Assembly (NCBI RefSeq): GCF_000313565.1
Contig: NZ_HE578925.1
Location: 124,001 to 188,000, forward strand
Length of the DNA stretch: 64,000 nt
Direction: 5' to 3'
Source of the DNA: Dielma fastidiosa
GTDB taxonomy: Bacteria > Bacillota_I > Bacilli_A > Erysipelotrichales > Erysipelotrichaceae
The notes beneath the pieces were generated by a model. It did not search any database. It was not told where the DNA came from and was given only the letters and a program-made list of their open reading frames with translations. Below, one piece after another: positions 1 through 7,477 of the stretch (its first letter is position 1; every line of letters begins with the position of its first letter). A program made the translations under genes and the position numbers.

Positions 1-141
1 GGCTTTGGCTATGATCCGATTTTCTACTATCCGCCTTATGGCACCACCTTGGCAAATGTGAGTGATGAAATGAAAAATGCCGTATCACACCGCGGCCGCG
101 CATTGAAACAATGTGTGGAATATCTTGAAGGAGGCAGATAA
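1..141 (+). CDS. rdgB: RdgB/HAM1-family dITP/XTP pyrophosphatase, C-terminal end
   Basis: Only the last 46 codons lie in the window; the gene enters from the left edge. The reading frame contains GFGYDPIFY and ends with the SHRGRAL block typical of the family's C terminus, followed by a short Glu/Gly tail and TAA. Family members hydrolyse non-canonical purine triphosphates (dITP, XTP) in the cytosol and so keep them out of DNA. The trmL start codon follows the stop after one base, and the trmL ribosome site lies inside the last codons of this gene, so the two are probably co-transcribed. The family call is firm; nothing can be said about the missing part. Confidence 0.88.
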   Translation, partial: GFGYDPIFYYPPYGTTLANVSDEMKNAVSHRGRALKQCVEYLEGGR

Positions 142-142
142 G

Positions 143-652
143 ATGATTCATGTAGTTTTATATGAGCCGGAAATTCCTCAAAATACCGGTAATATGATGC
201 GTACATGCATGGCAGCCGGATGTAAGCTGCATCTGATTGAGCCCTTAGGCTTTTCACTTGATGAACAGCATCTGCGCCGTGCTGGCATGGATTACATCAG
301 TGAATTAGATTATGAAATTCATAAATCATGGGATGATTTTGTTAGTAAAAATCCTGCTGAGCATTATTATTATCTGACCCGCTATGGCAAGAAGGCACCG
401 TCACAGTTTGATTTTACTGAATGCAAGGGTGATCTGTATTTTATCTTAGGGAAGGAAAGCACCGGTATTCCTAAATCCATTTTAAGCAAGGATCTGGATC
501 ATTGCATGCGTTTGCCGATGAAGGCCAGCGCCCGTTCGCTGAATCTGTCCAACTGCGCGGCAATCATTGTCTATGAAGCGCTGCGGCAGCTTGATTATCC
601 AGGCTTGAGCCGGGTTGAAGTAATTAAAGGTGAAGATTGGATCTATGAATAG
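143..652 (+). CDS. trmL: tRNA (cytidine/uridine-2'-O-)-methyltransferase TrmL
   Basis: SPOUT-class methyltransferase of 169 residues, the usual length for TrmL. The N-terminal PEIPQNTGNMMRTC, central FILGKESTGIP and C-terminal RSLNLSNCAAIIVYEALRQ blocks are the three SPOUT motifs that build the trefoil-knot SAM site. The family 2'-O-methylates the wobble nucleotide (position 34) of certain leucine tRNAs. The chosen ATG has GAAGGAGG about nine bases upstream. A longer frame starting at 113 has no ribosome site and would overlap the preceding gene. The stop codon overlaps the next start (ATGAATAG), indicating translational coupling to the membrane protein downstream. Confidence 0.92.
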   Translation: MIHVVLYEPEIPQNTGNMMRTCMAAGCKLHLIEPLGFSLDEQHLRRAGMDYISELDYEIHKSWDDFVSKNPAEHYYYLTRYGKKAPSQFDFTECKGDLYFILGKESTGIPKSILSKDLDHCMRLPMKASARSLNLSNCAAIIVYEALRQLDYPGLSRVEVIKGEDWIYE

Positions 653-1238
653 GATTGATGCCTTTTTAAATACCCGGGCTAAACGCAGCTGTCTGTTTTC
701 ACTTATCCTTTATGGTCTTTTATGTTTTATTACAGCGCTGCATGTTTATTTGGGAATGGTAGTCATTAAAGCGGCAACCTATGAACAAATCGTATCGTTA
801 TTGAATATGAAAATTGTTCAGCTGGCTTTTTTGGGACGGATGGTGCTTAGCTTTATCTCAACAACATCGATTTCACTCTTGCCGCTGCTGTCAACCTTCT
901 TCCGTTCATTATATTTATATGAAATTTTATTCTTTTTATTTTCGATGATTGTTATTTTCAGTCATGCTAAAACACGGCTTGAAAAGAGTCTGAAAAAGAT
1001 GACTTGTCTGAATTTGTGTGTCTTTTTGCTGATTTGTGTGCTGTTTGCGATTGCGGCGATGATGGCGATGAAGTCCGGTTCCTTATTTTCCGGCTTCTCA
1101 TTAATTCACTTATTTGGTTATGGCTTAATTGCCGCTAATGGTCTCTTATTGATTCTGGATGGCTTTGCATTTTGTCAGATTTTGCTGATTGATTATCCTC
1201 AGGCGATGGCTTATGATGTCATCGAGGAAATCCAGTGA
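645..1238 (+). CDS. Uncharacterised multi-pass membrane protein
   Basis: 197 residues, very hydrophobic. I count about five membrane segments: near residues 20-45, 60-85, 88-108, 120-145 and 150-180. Between the second and third the frame is only weakly polar, so the count may be off by one. The start ATG at 645 overlaps the trmL stop, and GGTGAAG lies about ten bases upstream. A GTG at 630 in the same frame is less well placed. No family is recognised. It is sandwiched between trmL and a membrane-anchored GH3 glycosidase with overlapping stop and start codons on both sides, so it belongs to one operon with them. Function unknown. Confidence 0.75.
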   Translation: MNRIDAFLNTRAKRSCLFSLILYGLLCFITALHVYLGMVVIKAATYEQIVSLLNMKIVQLAFLGRMVLSFISTTSISLLPLLSTFFRSLYLYEILFFLFSMIVIFSHAKTRLEKSLKKMTCLNLCVFLLICVLFAIAAMMAMKSGSLFSGFSLIHLFGYGLIAANGLLLILDGFAFCQILLIDYPQAMAYDVIEEIQ

Positions 1239-2419
1239 ATACCCTGAAACGGGCGGCAATCGGCTTGTTTTGTCTGCTTCTTTTAGTTGGCAGCATCATA
1301 CTCGCGGTATGGATTGTGCGTCCGCAGTGGCTGCAGCTAAAGCCGGATGAAAAGGTTGAAGCGGATCACGAACCGGAACCAATCAAACCCGTTGAACCCA
1401 GTAAACCGGTGATTGTGAAAACCCGGGCTGAGGAACTGCTTTCGGAAATGAGTCTGGAAGATAAAATCGGTCAGATCTTTTTTATCCGCTGTCCGCTTGA
1501 TGAGGAGCTTGAATCCGTGATGGAATTGCAGCCCGGCGGTGTGATTTTATTTGGCCGAGACTTAAATGGAAAAACCAGTCAGGAAGTGATCGATAAGAAT
1601 GCGCTGCTGCAGTCTATGAGCAAGCTGCCTTTACTGATCGGTGTTGATGAGGAGGGTGGTATTGTTAATCGTGTCTCCTGGAATCCAGCCTTAGTGCCGA
1701 CGCCTTTTCCAAGCCCGCAGGCATTATATAATGAAGGCGGTCTGGCCGAGGTCAGTCAAGACGCTAAAACTAAGAGCAGCTACTTGCTGGCGCTTGGCAT
1801 CAATGTAAATCTAGCGCCGGTAGCCGATGTGACTGATAATCCTGAGGATTATATGTATCCGCGAACGGTTGGCTTAGACAGTGAGGGAACAGCCGCTTAT
1901 GTGGCAGCGGTGGTTGATGCGATGAATGAGATGCAAATCGGTTCCTGTCTGAAGCATTTTCCCGGCTATGGCAGCAATATCGATACTCATGAAGATATTG
2001 CCGTTGATGAACGGGCAAAGGAAGTTTTTTATAATCAGGATTTTATTCCCTTTAAAACGGGTATTGACCATCAGGCGCCAGCCATTTTAGTCGCTCATAA
2101 TATTGTCACCTGTTTTGATGAGCTGCCGGCTTCCTTATCGCCGACGATTCATGAATTATTGCGCAATGAACTCAATTTTCAAGGTGTTATCATGAGCGAT
2201 GACCTATCAATGCAGGCAATCCGTAAGTTTACCGATGAAAAGGAACCAAGTGTTGAGGCATTTCTGGCGGGCAATGATTTACTCATCATCACTGATTTTA
2301 AAGCTGGGGCAGCGGCAATGAAGCAGGCAGTTGATGAGGGCAAGGTCAGTGAGGAGCGCTTAAATGAATCAGTGCTGCGTATTTTAAACTGGAAGCTGTC
2401 ATTAAATTTGATGGATTAA
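1235..2419 (+). CDS. Membrane-anchored glycoside hydrolase family 3 (NagZ-like beta-N-acetylhexosaminidase)
   Basis: 394 residues. Residues about 8-28 form one hydrophobic signal anchor, followed by a Pro/Glu/Lys-rich linker to about residue 60, then a GH3 TIM barrel. The NagZ-type motif KHFPGYG with the following D-T-H is present, as is the block GVIMSDDLSMQAI containing the nucleophile Asp. NagZ enzymes remove N-acetylglucosamine from muropeptides; the anchor and linker place this one outside the membrane, suggesting wall turnover rather than cytosolic recycling. The start is GTG at 1235, overlapping the previous stop by four bases. An ATG-free N terminus makes GTG the only sensible choice. 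It ends at a strong terminator. Exact substrate is inferred from family. Confidence 0.85.
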   Translation: MNTLKRAAIGLFCLLLLVGSIILAVWIVRPQWLQLKPDEKVEADHEPEPIKPVEPSKPVIVKTRAEELLSEMSLEDKIGQIFFIRCPLDEELESVMELQPGGVILFGRDLNGKTSQEVIDKNALLQSMSKLPLLIGVDEEGGIVNRVSWNPALVPTPFPSPQALYNEGGLAEVSQDAKTKSSYLLALGINVNLAPVADVTDNPEDYMYPRTVGLDSEGTAAYVAAVVDAMNEMQIGSCLKHFPGYGSNIDTHEDIAVDERAKEVFYNQDFIPFKTGIDHQAPAILVAHNIVTCFDELPASLSPTIHELLRNELNFQGVIMSDDLSMQAIRKFTDEKEPSVEAFLAGNDLLIITDFKAGAAAMKQAVDEGKVSEERLNESVLRILNWKLSLNLMD

Positions 2420-2455
2420 AAAAAGTCACAGTGAATATTCACCATGACTTTTTTT
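2417..2455. terminator. Bidirectional intrinsic terminator
   Basis: An A-run, then GTCA-CA-GTGAATATTCAC-CA-TGAC, then a T-run. It is nearly symmetrical, so it can end both the GH3 gene from the left and the DUF3892 gene from the right. Confidence 0.85.
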
Positions 2456-2475
2456 CAATGTTTGAACTCTATTAA

Positions 2476-2727
2476 TTAGAATTCTTTTAAGTTAGATAAG
2501 TTAGTTGACTCATCGCCATCGTTGATACCACGGATATGACGAGCGCCATCACGGCCAGTAAATGGCAGAGCGTTTTCAATCATTCCGTTTTCAACAGCTT
2601 CCAGTGCTTGTTCGTAATCGTATACTTTACCAGTATTTGATTTAAATTCCTTTAAAGTACCATCAGGGTTACGACGTGCAGCTACAAACTTTTCTTGCTT
2701 AGAGCTTTCTTTAGAAGATTTTTTCAT
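2476..2727 (-). CDS. DUF3892 domain protein
   Basis: 83 residues, leftward. After a Lys/Ser-rich N-terminal 15 residues, it matches the DUF3892 pattern: a FVAARRNPDGTLKEFK strand, a DYEQALEAVENG helix, then GRDGARHIRG and GDESTNLSNL. Function of the family is unknown; members are small soluble proteins common in Firmicutes. GGAGG lies about eight bases before the ATG on the leftward strand. A possible promoter (TTGGAT, 18 bases, TACAAT) sits between about 2750 and 2785. It is a single-gene unit facing the GH3 operon. Only the family assignment is supported. Confidence 0.82.
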   Translation of the reverse strand: MKKSSKESSKQEKFVAARRNPDGTLKEFKSNTGKVYDYEQALEAVENGMIENALPFTGRDGARHIRGINDGDESTNLSNLKEF

Positions 2728-2866
2728 TTTTTTTTACCTCCTGATGTTATTGTAGACAAAGCTAAAATCATTATCCAAAATTGATGTTGAGAAATTTTGG
2801 AAAATTTATTAATGTATAGAATTAGTGAATTGCTGCATTATTTAGGATAGCCATTGTGTACTTCGT

Positions 2867-2895
2867 TTGAATTTTAACTGCTTTTATCGTATAAT
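2867..2895 (+). promoter_or_regulatory. Sigma-A type promoter for the 2914 peptide and ridA
   Basis: TTGAAT at 2867-2872, a 17-base spacer, and a perfect TATAAT at 2890-2895. The ribosome site of the small membrane gene follows directly. Confidence 0.82.
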
Positions 2896-2913
2896 ATCAA
2901 AAGAGGTGATTTG

Positions 2914-3060
2914 ATGATTGAAAATATTAATGACTTATTGTCGATCTTATGTCTGCTTGGACTAATCGGCGGCATTGCTTTTATATCCATCAATCATCTG
3001 CTTCAGAAAAGGCTTAAAAAGAAAAGAACACTGGCAGGTAAGTTTTACCGCGAATGGTAG
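2914..3060 (+). CDS. 48-residue single-pass membrane peptide
   Basis: ATG at 2914 is preceded by AAGAGGTG five bases away, and by the strong promoter just upstream. The peptide has an acidic start (MIENINDLL), one hydrophobic helix at about residues 8-28, and a basic tail (QKRLKKKR, ending KFYREW), so the C terminus should face the cytosol. It stops TAG at 3058-3060, immediately before the ridA ribosome site, so the two are co-transcribed. No family is recognised. Promoter, ribosome site and the charge pattern make this a real small gene rather than chance; its role is unknown. Confidence 0.68.
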   Translation: MIENINDLLSILCLLGLIGGIAFISINHLLQKRLKKKRTLAGKFYREW

Positions 3061-3071
3061 AGGAGGATTTC

Positions 3072-3554
3072 ATGTTTTTACAAGCAATTAAACCAGCTAA
3101 TGGACCGGAAGCAATCGGACCCTATTCACCGGCTGTAAAATTAGGTGATTTCGTATATGTATCCGGACAGCTGCCGGCTGATCCAAAAAGCGGCGATATT
3201 GTTGGGACAACCATTAAGGAACAGACTCAACAGGCTATCGCTAATCTTGAAAATGTATTAGCTGAAATGAATTTGGAATTGCGTCATGTCGTTAAGACAA
3301 CGGTATTTATGAGTGATTTGAATGAATTTAATGAATTTAATGAGGCTTATGCTGAGGCATTTACCGCTCCATATCCAGCCCGCAGCTGTGTGCAGGTAGC
3401 CGCGCTGCCTAAGGGTGCTAAGGTGGAAATTGAATGTCTGGTTATCGATACGTTGATTTATGAACAGCAGATGGCAGCTTCAAGCTGTGGCGGCTGCTGC
3501 GGCGGCTGTGGCTCTGAAGGCGGCTGCGGTTCTGATTGCGAAGGCTGTCAATAA
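3072..3554 (+). CDS. ridA: RidA family enamine/imine deaminase with a cysteine-rich C-terminal tail
   Basis: 160 residues. Residues 1-130 are an ordinary RidA/YjgF/UK114 domain: GPYSPAVKLGDFVYVSGQ, the substrate-binding Arg104 in YPARSCVQV, and Glu120 in VEIE. The family hydrolyses reactive 2-aminoacrylate made by PLP enzymes, in the cytosol as a trimer. Normal length is about 125; here residues 136-160 add a tail with seven cysteines (139, 142, 143, 146, 152, 156, 159) separated by Gly/Ser. The start ATG has GAGGAGG six bases upstream; a GTG-like start further up overlaps the preceding stop. The gene ends at a terminator. What the tail binds is unknown; metal is the obvious guess. Confidence 0.9.
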   Translation: MFLQAIKPANGPEAIGPYSPAVKLGDFVYVSGQLPADPKSGDIVGTTIKEQTQQAIANLENVLAEMNLELRHVVKTTVFMSDLNEFNEFNEAYAEAFTAPYPARSCVQVAALPKGAKVEIECLVIDTLIYEQQMAASSCGGCCGGCGSEGGCGSDCEGCQ

Positions 3555-3577
3555 AGTGCAGAAATGCACTTTTTTCT
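3554..3577 (+). terminator. Intrinsic terminator after ridA
   Basis: AAGTGCA-GAAA-TGCACTT followed by six T. The stem begins at the stop codon. Confidence 0.85.
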
Positions 3578-3656
3578 TATATTAATCAATTTCCGAGGCT
3601 TTTGAATCATAATCTTACAGTTAATTGTAAAAATAAAGTTCTCGCTGTGCAGTTCC

Positions 3657-4205
3657 ATGGTACAATGGTACTGTGCGAGGGAGAAAGGGGAATGTAAGAT
3701 TATTTACTTTATTAAAGGTAACGATGAAGAGTGTACCATTATTTATGAAGACTTAAAGTGGGGGAGGGTTGAAACAGAGCATATAGACTGTTCGGCATTG
3801 AAGCTGATCAAGGCAATATGCGCTCATCATGAGCTTGATTTTGATGGCTGCCGCAAAGCGGTGTCAGTGAATCATGGCTTTAAACAGAAAATACCGGTAT
3901 TTATTAAAGAGAACTGGCTGCTTCTTTATCCCTTAACCGCTTTACGGGATAAAAACAGTATCTGGATCAATTATTATGCAGTTAGGCGTATCAGCGGCAA
4001 TGCTGAACAATCAACGCTTGCGTTTGGCCGCCGTGCTTCTTTTTCAGAAAGAATGATTCAGCGGGCATTGGCCAAGCCTGATCAGCCAAAATCGAAGGCG
4101 AGTTATAGCTTTGCGTTTGATGTGCGGATGATCCGCCAACAGACTGAGCGATGCCGCCGTGTGGATGATTTTGTCAAACAGCGCCGTTATGAAATCTTAG
4201 ATTAG
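3657..4205 (+). CDS. comK: ComK-like competence transcription factor; 5' end disturbed
   Basis: The protein aligns by eye with Bacillus ComK: the stretch KIPVFIKENWLLLYPL followed by TALRDKNSIWINYYAV corresponds to ComK's PPIMVDPSNQIFLFP and the Arg-rich WISH block, and total length is similar (ComK about 192). ComK binds AT-boxes and activates DNA-uptake genes. The start is odd. The only in-frame ATG, at 3657, has no ribosome site and overlaps an extended -10 (TGGTACAAT, 3658-3666), so it would lie upstream of the transcript start. A good ribosome site (GAGGGAG, 3677-3683) serves the ATG at 3692, but this is followed at once by TAA; removing one T gives MKIIYFIKG in frame. An ATT start at 3699 is the alternative. 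Family call by eye only. Confidence 0.68.
   Translation: MVQWYCAREKGECKIIYFIKGNDEECTIIYEDLKWGRVETEHIDCSALKLIKAICAHHELDFDGCRKAVSVNHGFKQKIPVFIKENWLLLYPLTALRDKNSIWINYYAVRRISGNAEQSTLAFGRRASFSERMIQRALAKPDQPKSKASYSFAFDVRMIRQQTERCRRVDDFVKQRRYEILD
3658..3666 (+). promoter_or_regulatory. Extended -10 element of the comK-like gene
   Basis: TGGTACAAT. No good -35 is visible at the expected position. If used, transcription starts near 3673, downstream of the only in-frame ATG. Confidence 0.5.
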
Positions 4206-4276
4206 CTTAATCAGCAGACGCACTGTCAATTATTTACCAAGGCTCGCACAATGATGGGGAAATTTTTTAGAAATGG

Positions 4277-4304
4277 TTGTAAATAAAGGCAGAACGTGTA
4301 TAAT
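4277..4304 (+). promoter_or_regulatory. Promoter of yitT
   Basis: TTGTAA at 4277-4282, a 16-base spacer, and TATAAT at 4299-4304, 35 bases before the yitT start. Confidence 0.7.
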
Positions 4305-4338
4305 AAGTTTGCTGATTAAAGGAAATTAGAGGTTTATC

Positions 4339-5202
4339 ATGATAAATAAGAAAACAAAGAAGGATCTGTTTACACTGATCTGTGTTATTATCGGCGCGCT
4401 TATCATGGCTGTTAATATTAAAACCTTTGTAAGAGCAGGAAATTTATTTCCAGGCGGCTTTACAGGGCTGACAGTAATGATTCAGCGTATAGCTGATGAG
4501 TATTTTAATGTGAGTGTGTCTTATTCATTCATCAACATCACGTTAAATGCCGTACCGGCGATTATCGGATATAAAACAATTGGTAAGCGATTTACGATTT
4601 ATTCATGTCTGATGATTTTGCTGACCGGTATTTTTGTCGATTTTCTGCCTTCTACACCGCTGACGTATGATCCATTGCTGATTGCTGTTTTCGGCGGTAT
4701 TTTCAATGGTGTCGGCATCGCATTCGCGTTAAGAGGCAAAGCCAGCAGCGGCGGTACTGATTTTATCGCGGTCTACTTATCGGATAAGCTGCATGCGCCG
4801 GCATGGAATTATGTGCTTGGATTAAATGCGGTGATGCTGGTGGTAGCTGGTTTATTATTTGACTGGAATCAAGCATTATATTCAATTATCTTCCAGTTTG
4901 TATCGACGCAGGTTGTCGGCGCGCTGCATGTGCGTTATAAAAAGGTTACGGTGCATATTATCACCAGTAAGCCAGATGATCTCTCTGAGAAGCTGATGAT
5001 TTATACGCATCATGGCATTACGCGTTTTGAGGGTCATGGCTGTTATTCAAATCAGCCGAGAACTTTACTTTATACAGTAATATCGACGGAGGAGTTAAAA
5101 GAGGTTATCCGTTTTGTTCATCTTGTTGATGATAAGGCATTTATAAATGTAATGAAAACCAACAGTCTGGAAGGACGTTTTTATCAGGAACCAATTAATT
5201 AA
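4339..5202 (+). CDS. YitT family membrane protein with DUF2179 domain
   Basis: 287 residues. About five membrane segments run from residue 10 to 180, with the family's GxxFPGGFTGL and RGKASSGGTDFIA motifs; the last 85 or so residues form the cytosolic DUF2179 domain (KKVTVHIITSK, ITRFEGHGCYS). Family members are common in Firmicutes; the physiological role is not settled and transport is only suspected. The ribosome site is weak (TAGAGG about eight bases before ATG). The unit has its own promoter and ends at a terminator located past its stop, so it is probably monocistronic, with some read-through into ftsW possible. Confidence 0.85.
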   Translation: MINKKTKKDLFTLICVIIGALIMAVNIKTFVRAGNLFPGGFTGLTVMIQRIADEYFNVSVSYSFINITLNAVPAIIGYKTIGKRFTIYSCLMILLTGIFVDFLPSTPLTYDPLLIAVFGGIFNGVGIAFALRGKASSGGTDFIAVYLSDKLHAPAWNYVLGLNAVMLVVAGLLFDWNQALYSIIFQFVSTQVVGALHVRYKKVTVHIITSKPDDLSEKLMIYTHHGITRFEGHGCYSNQPRTLLYTVISTEELKEVIRFVHLVDDKAFINVMKTNSLEGRFYQEPIN

Positions 5203-5238
5203 TGAAGAATAATCTGACTTTTAGTTTTTATTCTTCGC

Positions 5239-5272
5239 ACCACTTCATAAACTTCAATGAGGTGGTTTTTTT
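5239..5272 (+). terminator. Intrinsic terminator/attenuator between yitT and ftsW
   Basis: A ten-pair stem ACCACTTCAT/ATGAGGTGGT with an eight-base loop, followed by seven T. The 3' arm carries GAGGTGG, the best ribosome site for the TTG start of ftsW at 5271. Confidence 0.8.
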
Positions 5273-6362
5273 GTTTACTAAGAAATGCCGTAAAATGACA
5301 ATTTATATTTTGTTATGTACATTATTAGGAATCCTGACAATCGGCAGTTCAAGCCGAGTTTGGGCTTTATACAAGTTTAATGATGCCGCGTATTTTATTA
5401 AACGGCAGGCAGTTTTTGCTTTTATCGGTGTTTTTGTGATGATGATGGCATCAAAAGTCGATTTAATGAAGCTGAAGGCACATAATAAAGGTATCTATCT
5501 GGCTTGTATGGCATCACTGGTTCTGGTATTGATACCAGGGTTAGGTGTACAGCGAAACGGCAGCCGCAGCTGGTTTGGCGTTGGATCATTGCTTGTTCAG
5601 CCTTCAGAGTTTTTTAAGATAGCGATTATTTTGATGTGTGCGCAATGGCTCGCATCCCGCAGCCGGATAAAAAGCTTTATGAAGGATTTATTAATGGTGG
5701 CAGCTATGACGCTGGGCGGTTTTTTATTGATCCTGCTGCAGCCGGATTTTGGCAGCGGCATCGTTATGGTTTGTTCAATCGTGGTAATGGTCTTGGCAGC
5801 CGACAGCCCGCTAAGCTATTTTGTACGGGTTGGCTTTTTAGGGATTCTCGGCTTTGGAGCTTTGATCTTATCGGCACCTTATCGTTTGGCCCGCATTACA
5901 TCTTTTATTGATCCATGGCAGGATCCTTTAGGCAGCGGCTTTCAGATCATTCAGTCGCTGTTTGCTATCGCACCGGGTGGTTTATTGGGAAAGGGCTTTG
6001 ATGCCTCGGTACAAAAGCATTTCTATTTACCGGAACCGCAGACCGATTTTATCTTCGCTATTTTTGCAGAGGAATGGGGCTTCATCGGCTGTGCGCTGCT
6101 GATCCTGCTCTATATATTGATTATCTATGAAGGTGTGAAGATTGCAAAGAATTCAACCAATGCTTATCTGGCTTATGTAGCCATCGGCATTATCTCATTA
6201 TTTGCTATCCAGGTACTGATTAATCTGGGGGTTGTAGTCGGTTTGTTTCCGGTAACTGGGATTACCCTGCCGCTGTTCTCCTATGGCGGTTCATCACTGG
6301 TGGTAATGATGGGCTCATTGGGTCTTTTGATGGGGATTGCAAATCATGATTCGGCAGCATAA
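5271..6362 (+). CDS. ftsW: FtsW peptidoglycan polymerase (SEDS family)
   Basis: SEDS protein with about ten membrane helices. Signature blocks include VQPSEFFKIA, LLQPDFGSG and, near the end, PLFSYGGSSLVVMMGSLG. SEDS proteins polymerise lipid II with a partner class B PBP. Position directly before murG, murB and divIB argues for FtsW rather than RodA. The start is uncertain: a frame extends to 5202 but would run through the terminator hairpin. TTG 5271 (FTKKCRK then the first helix) has GAGGTGG six bases upstream and gives a positive-inside N terminus; ATG 5295 lacks a ribosome site. I chose 5271, giving 363 residues, normal for the family. Confidence 0.88.
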   Translation: MFTKKCRKMTIYILLCTLLGILTIGSSSRVWALYKFNDAAYFIKRQAVFAFIGVFVMMMASKVDLMKLKAHNKGIYLACMASLVLVLIPGLGVQRNGSRSWFGVGSLLVQPSEFFKIAIILMCAQWLASRSRIKSFMKDLLMVAAMTLGGFLLILLQPDFGSGIVMVCSIVVMVLAADSPLSYFVRVGFLGILGFGALILSAPYRLARITSFIDPWQDPLGSGFQIIQSLFAIAPGGLLGKGFDASVQKHFYLPEPQTDFIFAIFAEEWGFIGCALLILLYILIIYEGVKIAKNSTNAYLAYVAIGIISLFAIQVLINLGVVVGLFPVTGITLPLFSYGGSSLVVMMGSLGLLMGIANHDSAA

Positions 6363-6367
6363 AATTA

Positions 6368-6376
6368 TGCTATAAT
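6368..6376 (+). promoter_or_regulatory. Extended -10 promoter before murG
   Basis: TGCTATAAT, starting just after the ftsW stop and 22 bases before the murG ATG. No clear -35 is visible, as is usual for extended -10 sites. Confidence 0.6.
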
Positions 6377-6398
6377 AAATAAAACGGAGTGTGAGAGA

Positions 6399-7472
6399 AT
6401 GAAGATTTTAATTGCTACCGGCGGAACCGGCGGTCATATATATCCGGCTTTGGCATTGGCTGATGCAGCGTGTAAGCAAGATCCGAAAACAGAAATTCTG
6501 TTTATCGGCAATCATGACCGTATGGAAGCAAAAGAGATTCCCGCTCATGGTTATGCATTTAAGGGACTCAATGCAAGCGGCTTGACCGGCAATGTGTTTA
6601 ATAAGATAAAGGCAGTGACATTGATGGGTATTGCTTTTACTAAGACAAATAAGATCGTGAAAGAATTTAAACCGGATATTGCGGTAGGCTTTGGCGGTTA
6701 TGTCAGCGCACCGGTAATGATGGCGGCTCATCATAATCATGTACCAGTAATGCTTCACGAACAGAATTCAATTGTTGGTGCCGCAAATAAGCTGTGCGCC
6801 CGTTTTGCGGATGCGATCGTGCTCTGCTATGAAAAGTGCTTCGATGAGCTGGGCCGGGAAAAGACGCGTCTGCTGGGCAATCCGCGGGCCAGTATCGCCA
6901 AACAGTCAGTCTTTGATGAAGCGTATTATAAATCGCTGGGCTTAAGCATGGATAAACCATTGGTTTTGATTGTTATGGGTTCATTGGGCTCAACTTCGGT
7001 GAATGAGGCAATGGTTACCGCGTTAAAGGAAATGAAGGCGGATATCCAGATTCTTTATGTCAGCGGCAAGCAGAATTATGAGACTATGAAGAATAAATTC
7101 AGCAATAAAAACATTAAAGTTGTTGATTATGTCAATCAAATTGCTATAATGGAAAAAGTGGATTGCATTATCTGCCGTGCGGGCGCAACAACGGCTGCGG
7201 AAATTACGGCATTCGGCATCCCGGCTATTTTGATTCCATCCCCTTATGTAGCGAATAATCATCAGTATTATAACGCCAAGGTACTCGTTGATAAGAAGTG
7301 TGCTTATATGATTGAGGAAAAGGATCTGAATGGTAAACTTTTATTTGAAAAATTGAGCCGGATCATGAATAATTCAAAGCTGCGGGAAGAGATGCATGAA
7401 AACATGCTGAAGAATGGCTTCGTTAACGCAAGCGATGATATTCTGACCTGGATGAAGGAATTGGTAGGGTGA
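6399..7472 (+). CDS. murG: UDP-GlcNAc:undecaprenyl-PP-MurNAc-pentapeptide GlcNAc transferase MurG
   Basis: 357 residues, the family length. The N-terminal ATGGTGGHIYPALA glycine loop and the FGGYVSAPVMMAA, HEQNSIVGAANKL and CRAGATTAAEI blocks are diagnostic of this GT28 enzyme. It converts lipid I to lipid II at the inner membrane face. ATG at 6399 has a GGAGTG ribosome site about nine bases upstream. It is six bases from murB and belongs with ftsW, murB and divIB to the division and cell wall group. Nothing unusual is seen. Confidence 0.96.
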   Translation: MKILIATGGTGGHIYPALALADAACKQDPKTEILFIGNHDRMEAKEIPAHGYAFKGLNASGLTGNVFNKIKAVTLMGIAFTKTNKIVKEFKPDIAVGFGGYVSAPVMMAAHHNHVPVMLHEQNSIVGAANKLCARFADAIVLCYEKCFDELGREKTRLLGNPRASIAKQSVFDEAYYKSLGLSMDKPLVLIVMGSLGSTSVNEAMVTALKEMKADIQILYVSGKQNYETMKNKFSNKNIKVVDYVNQIAIMEKVDCIICRAGATTAAEITAFGIPAILIPSPYVANNHQYYNAKVLVDKKCAYMIEEKDLNGKLLFEKLSRIMNNSKLREEMHENMLKNGFVNASDDILTWMKELVG

Positions 7473-7477
7473 ACTGA

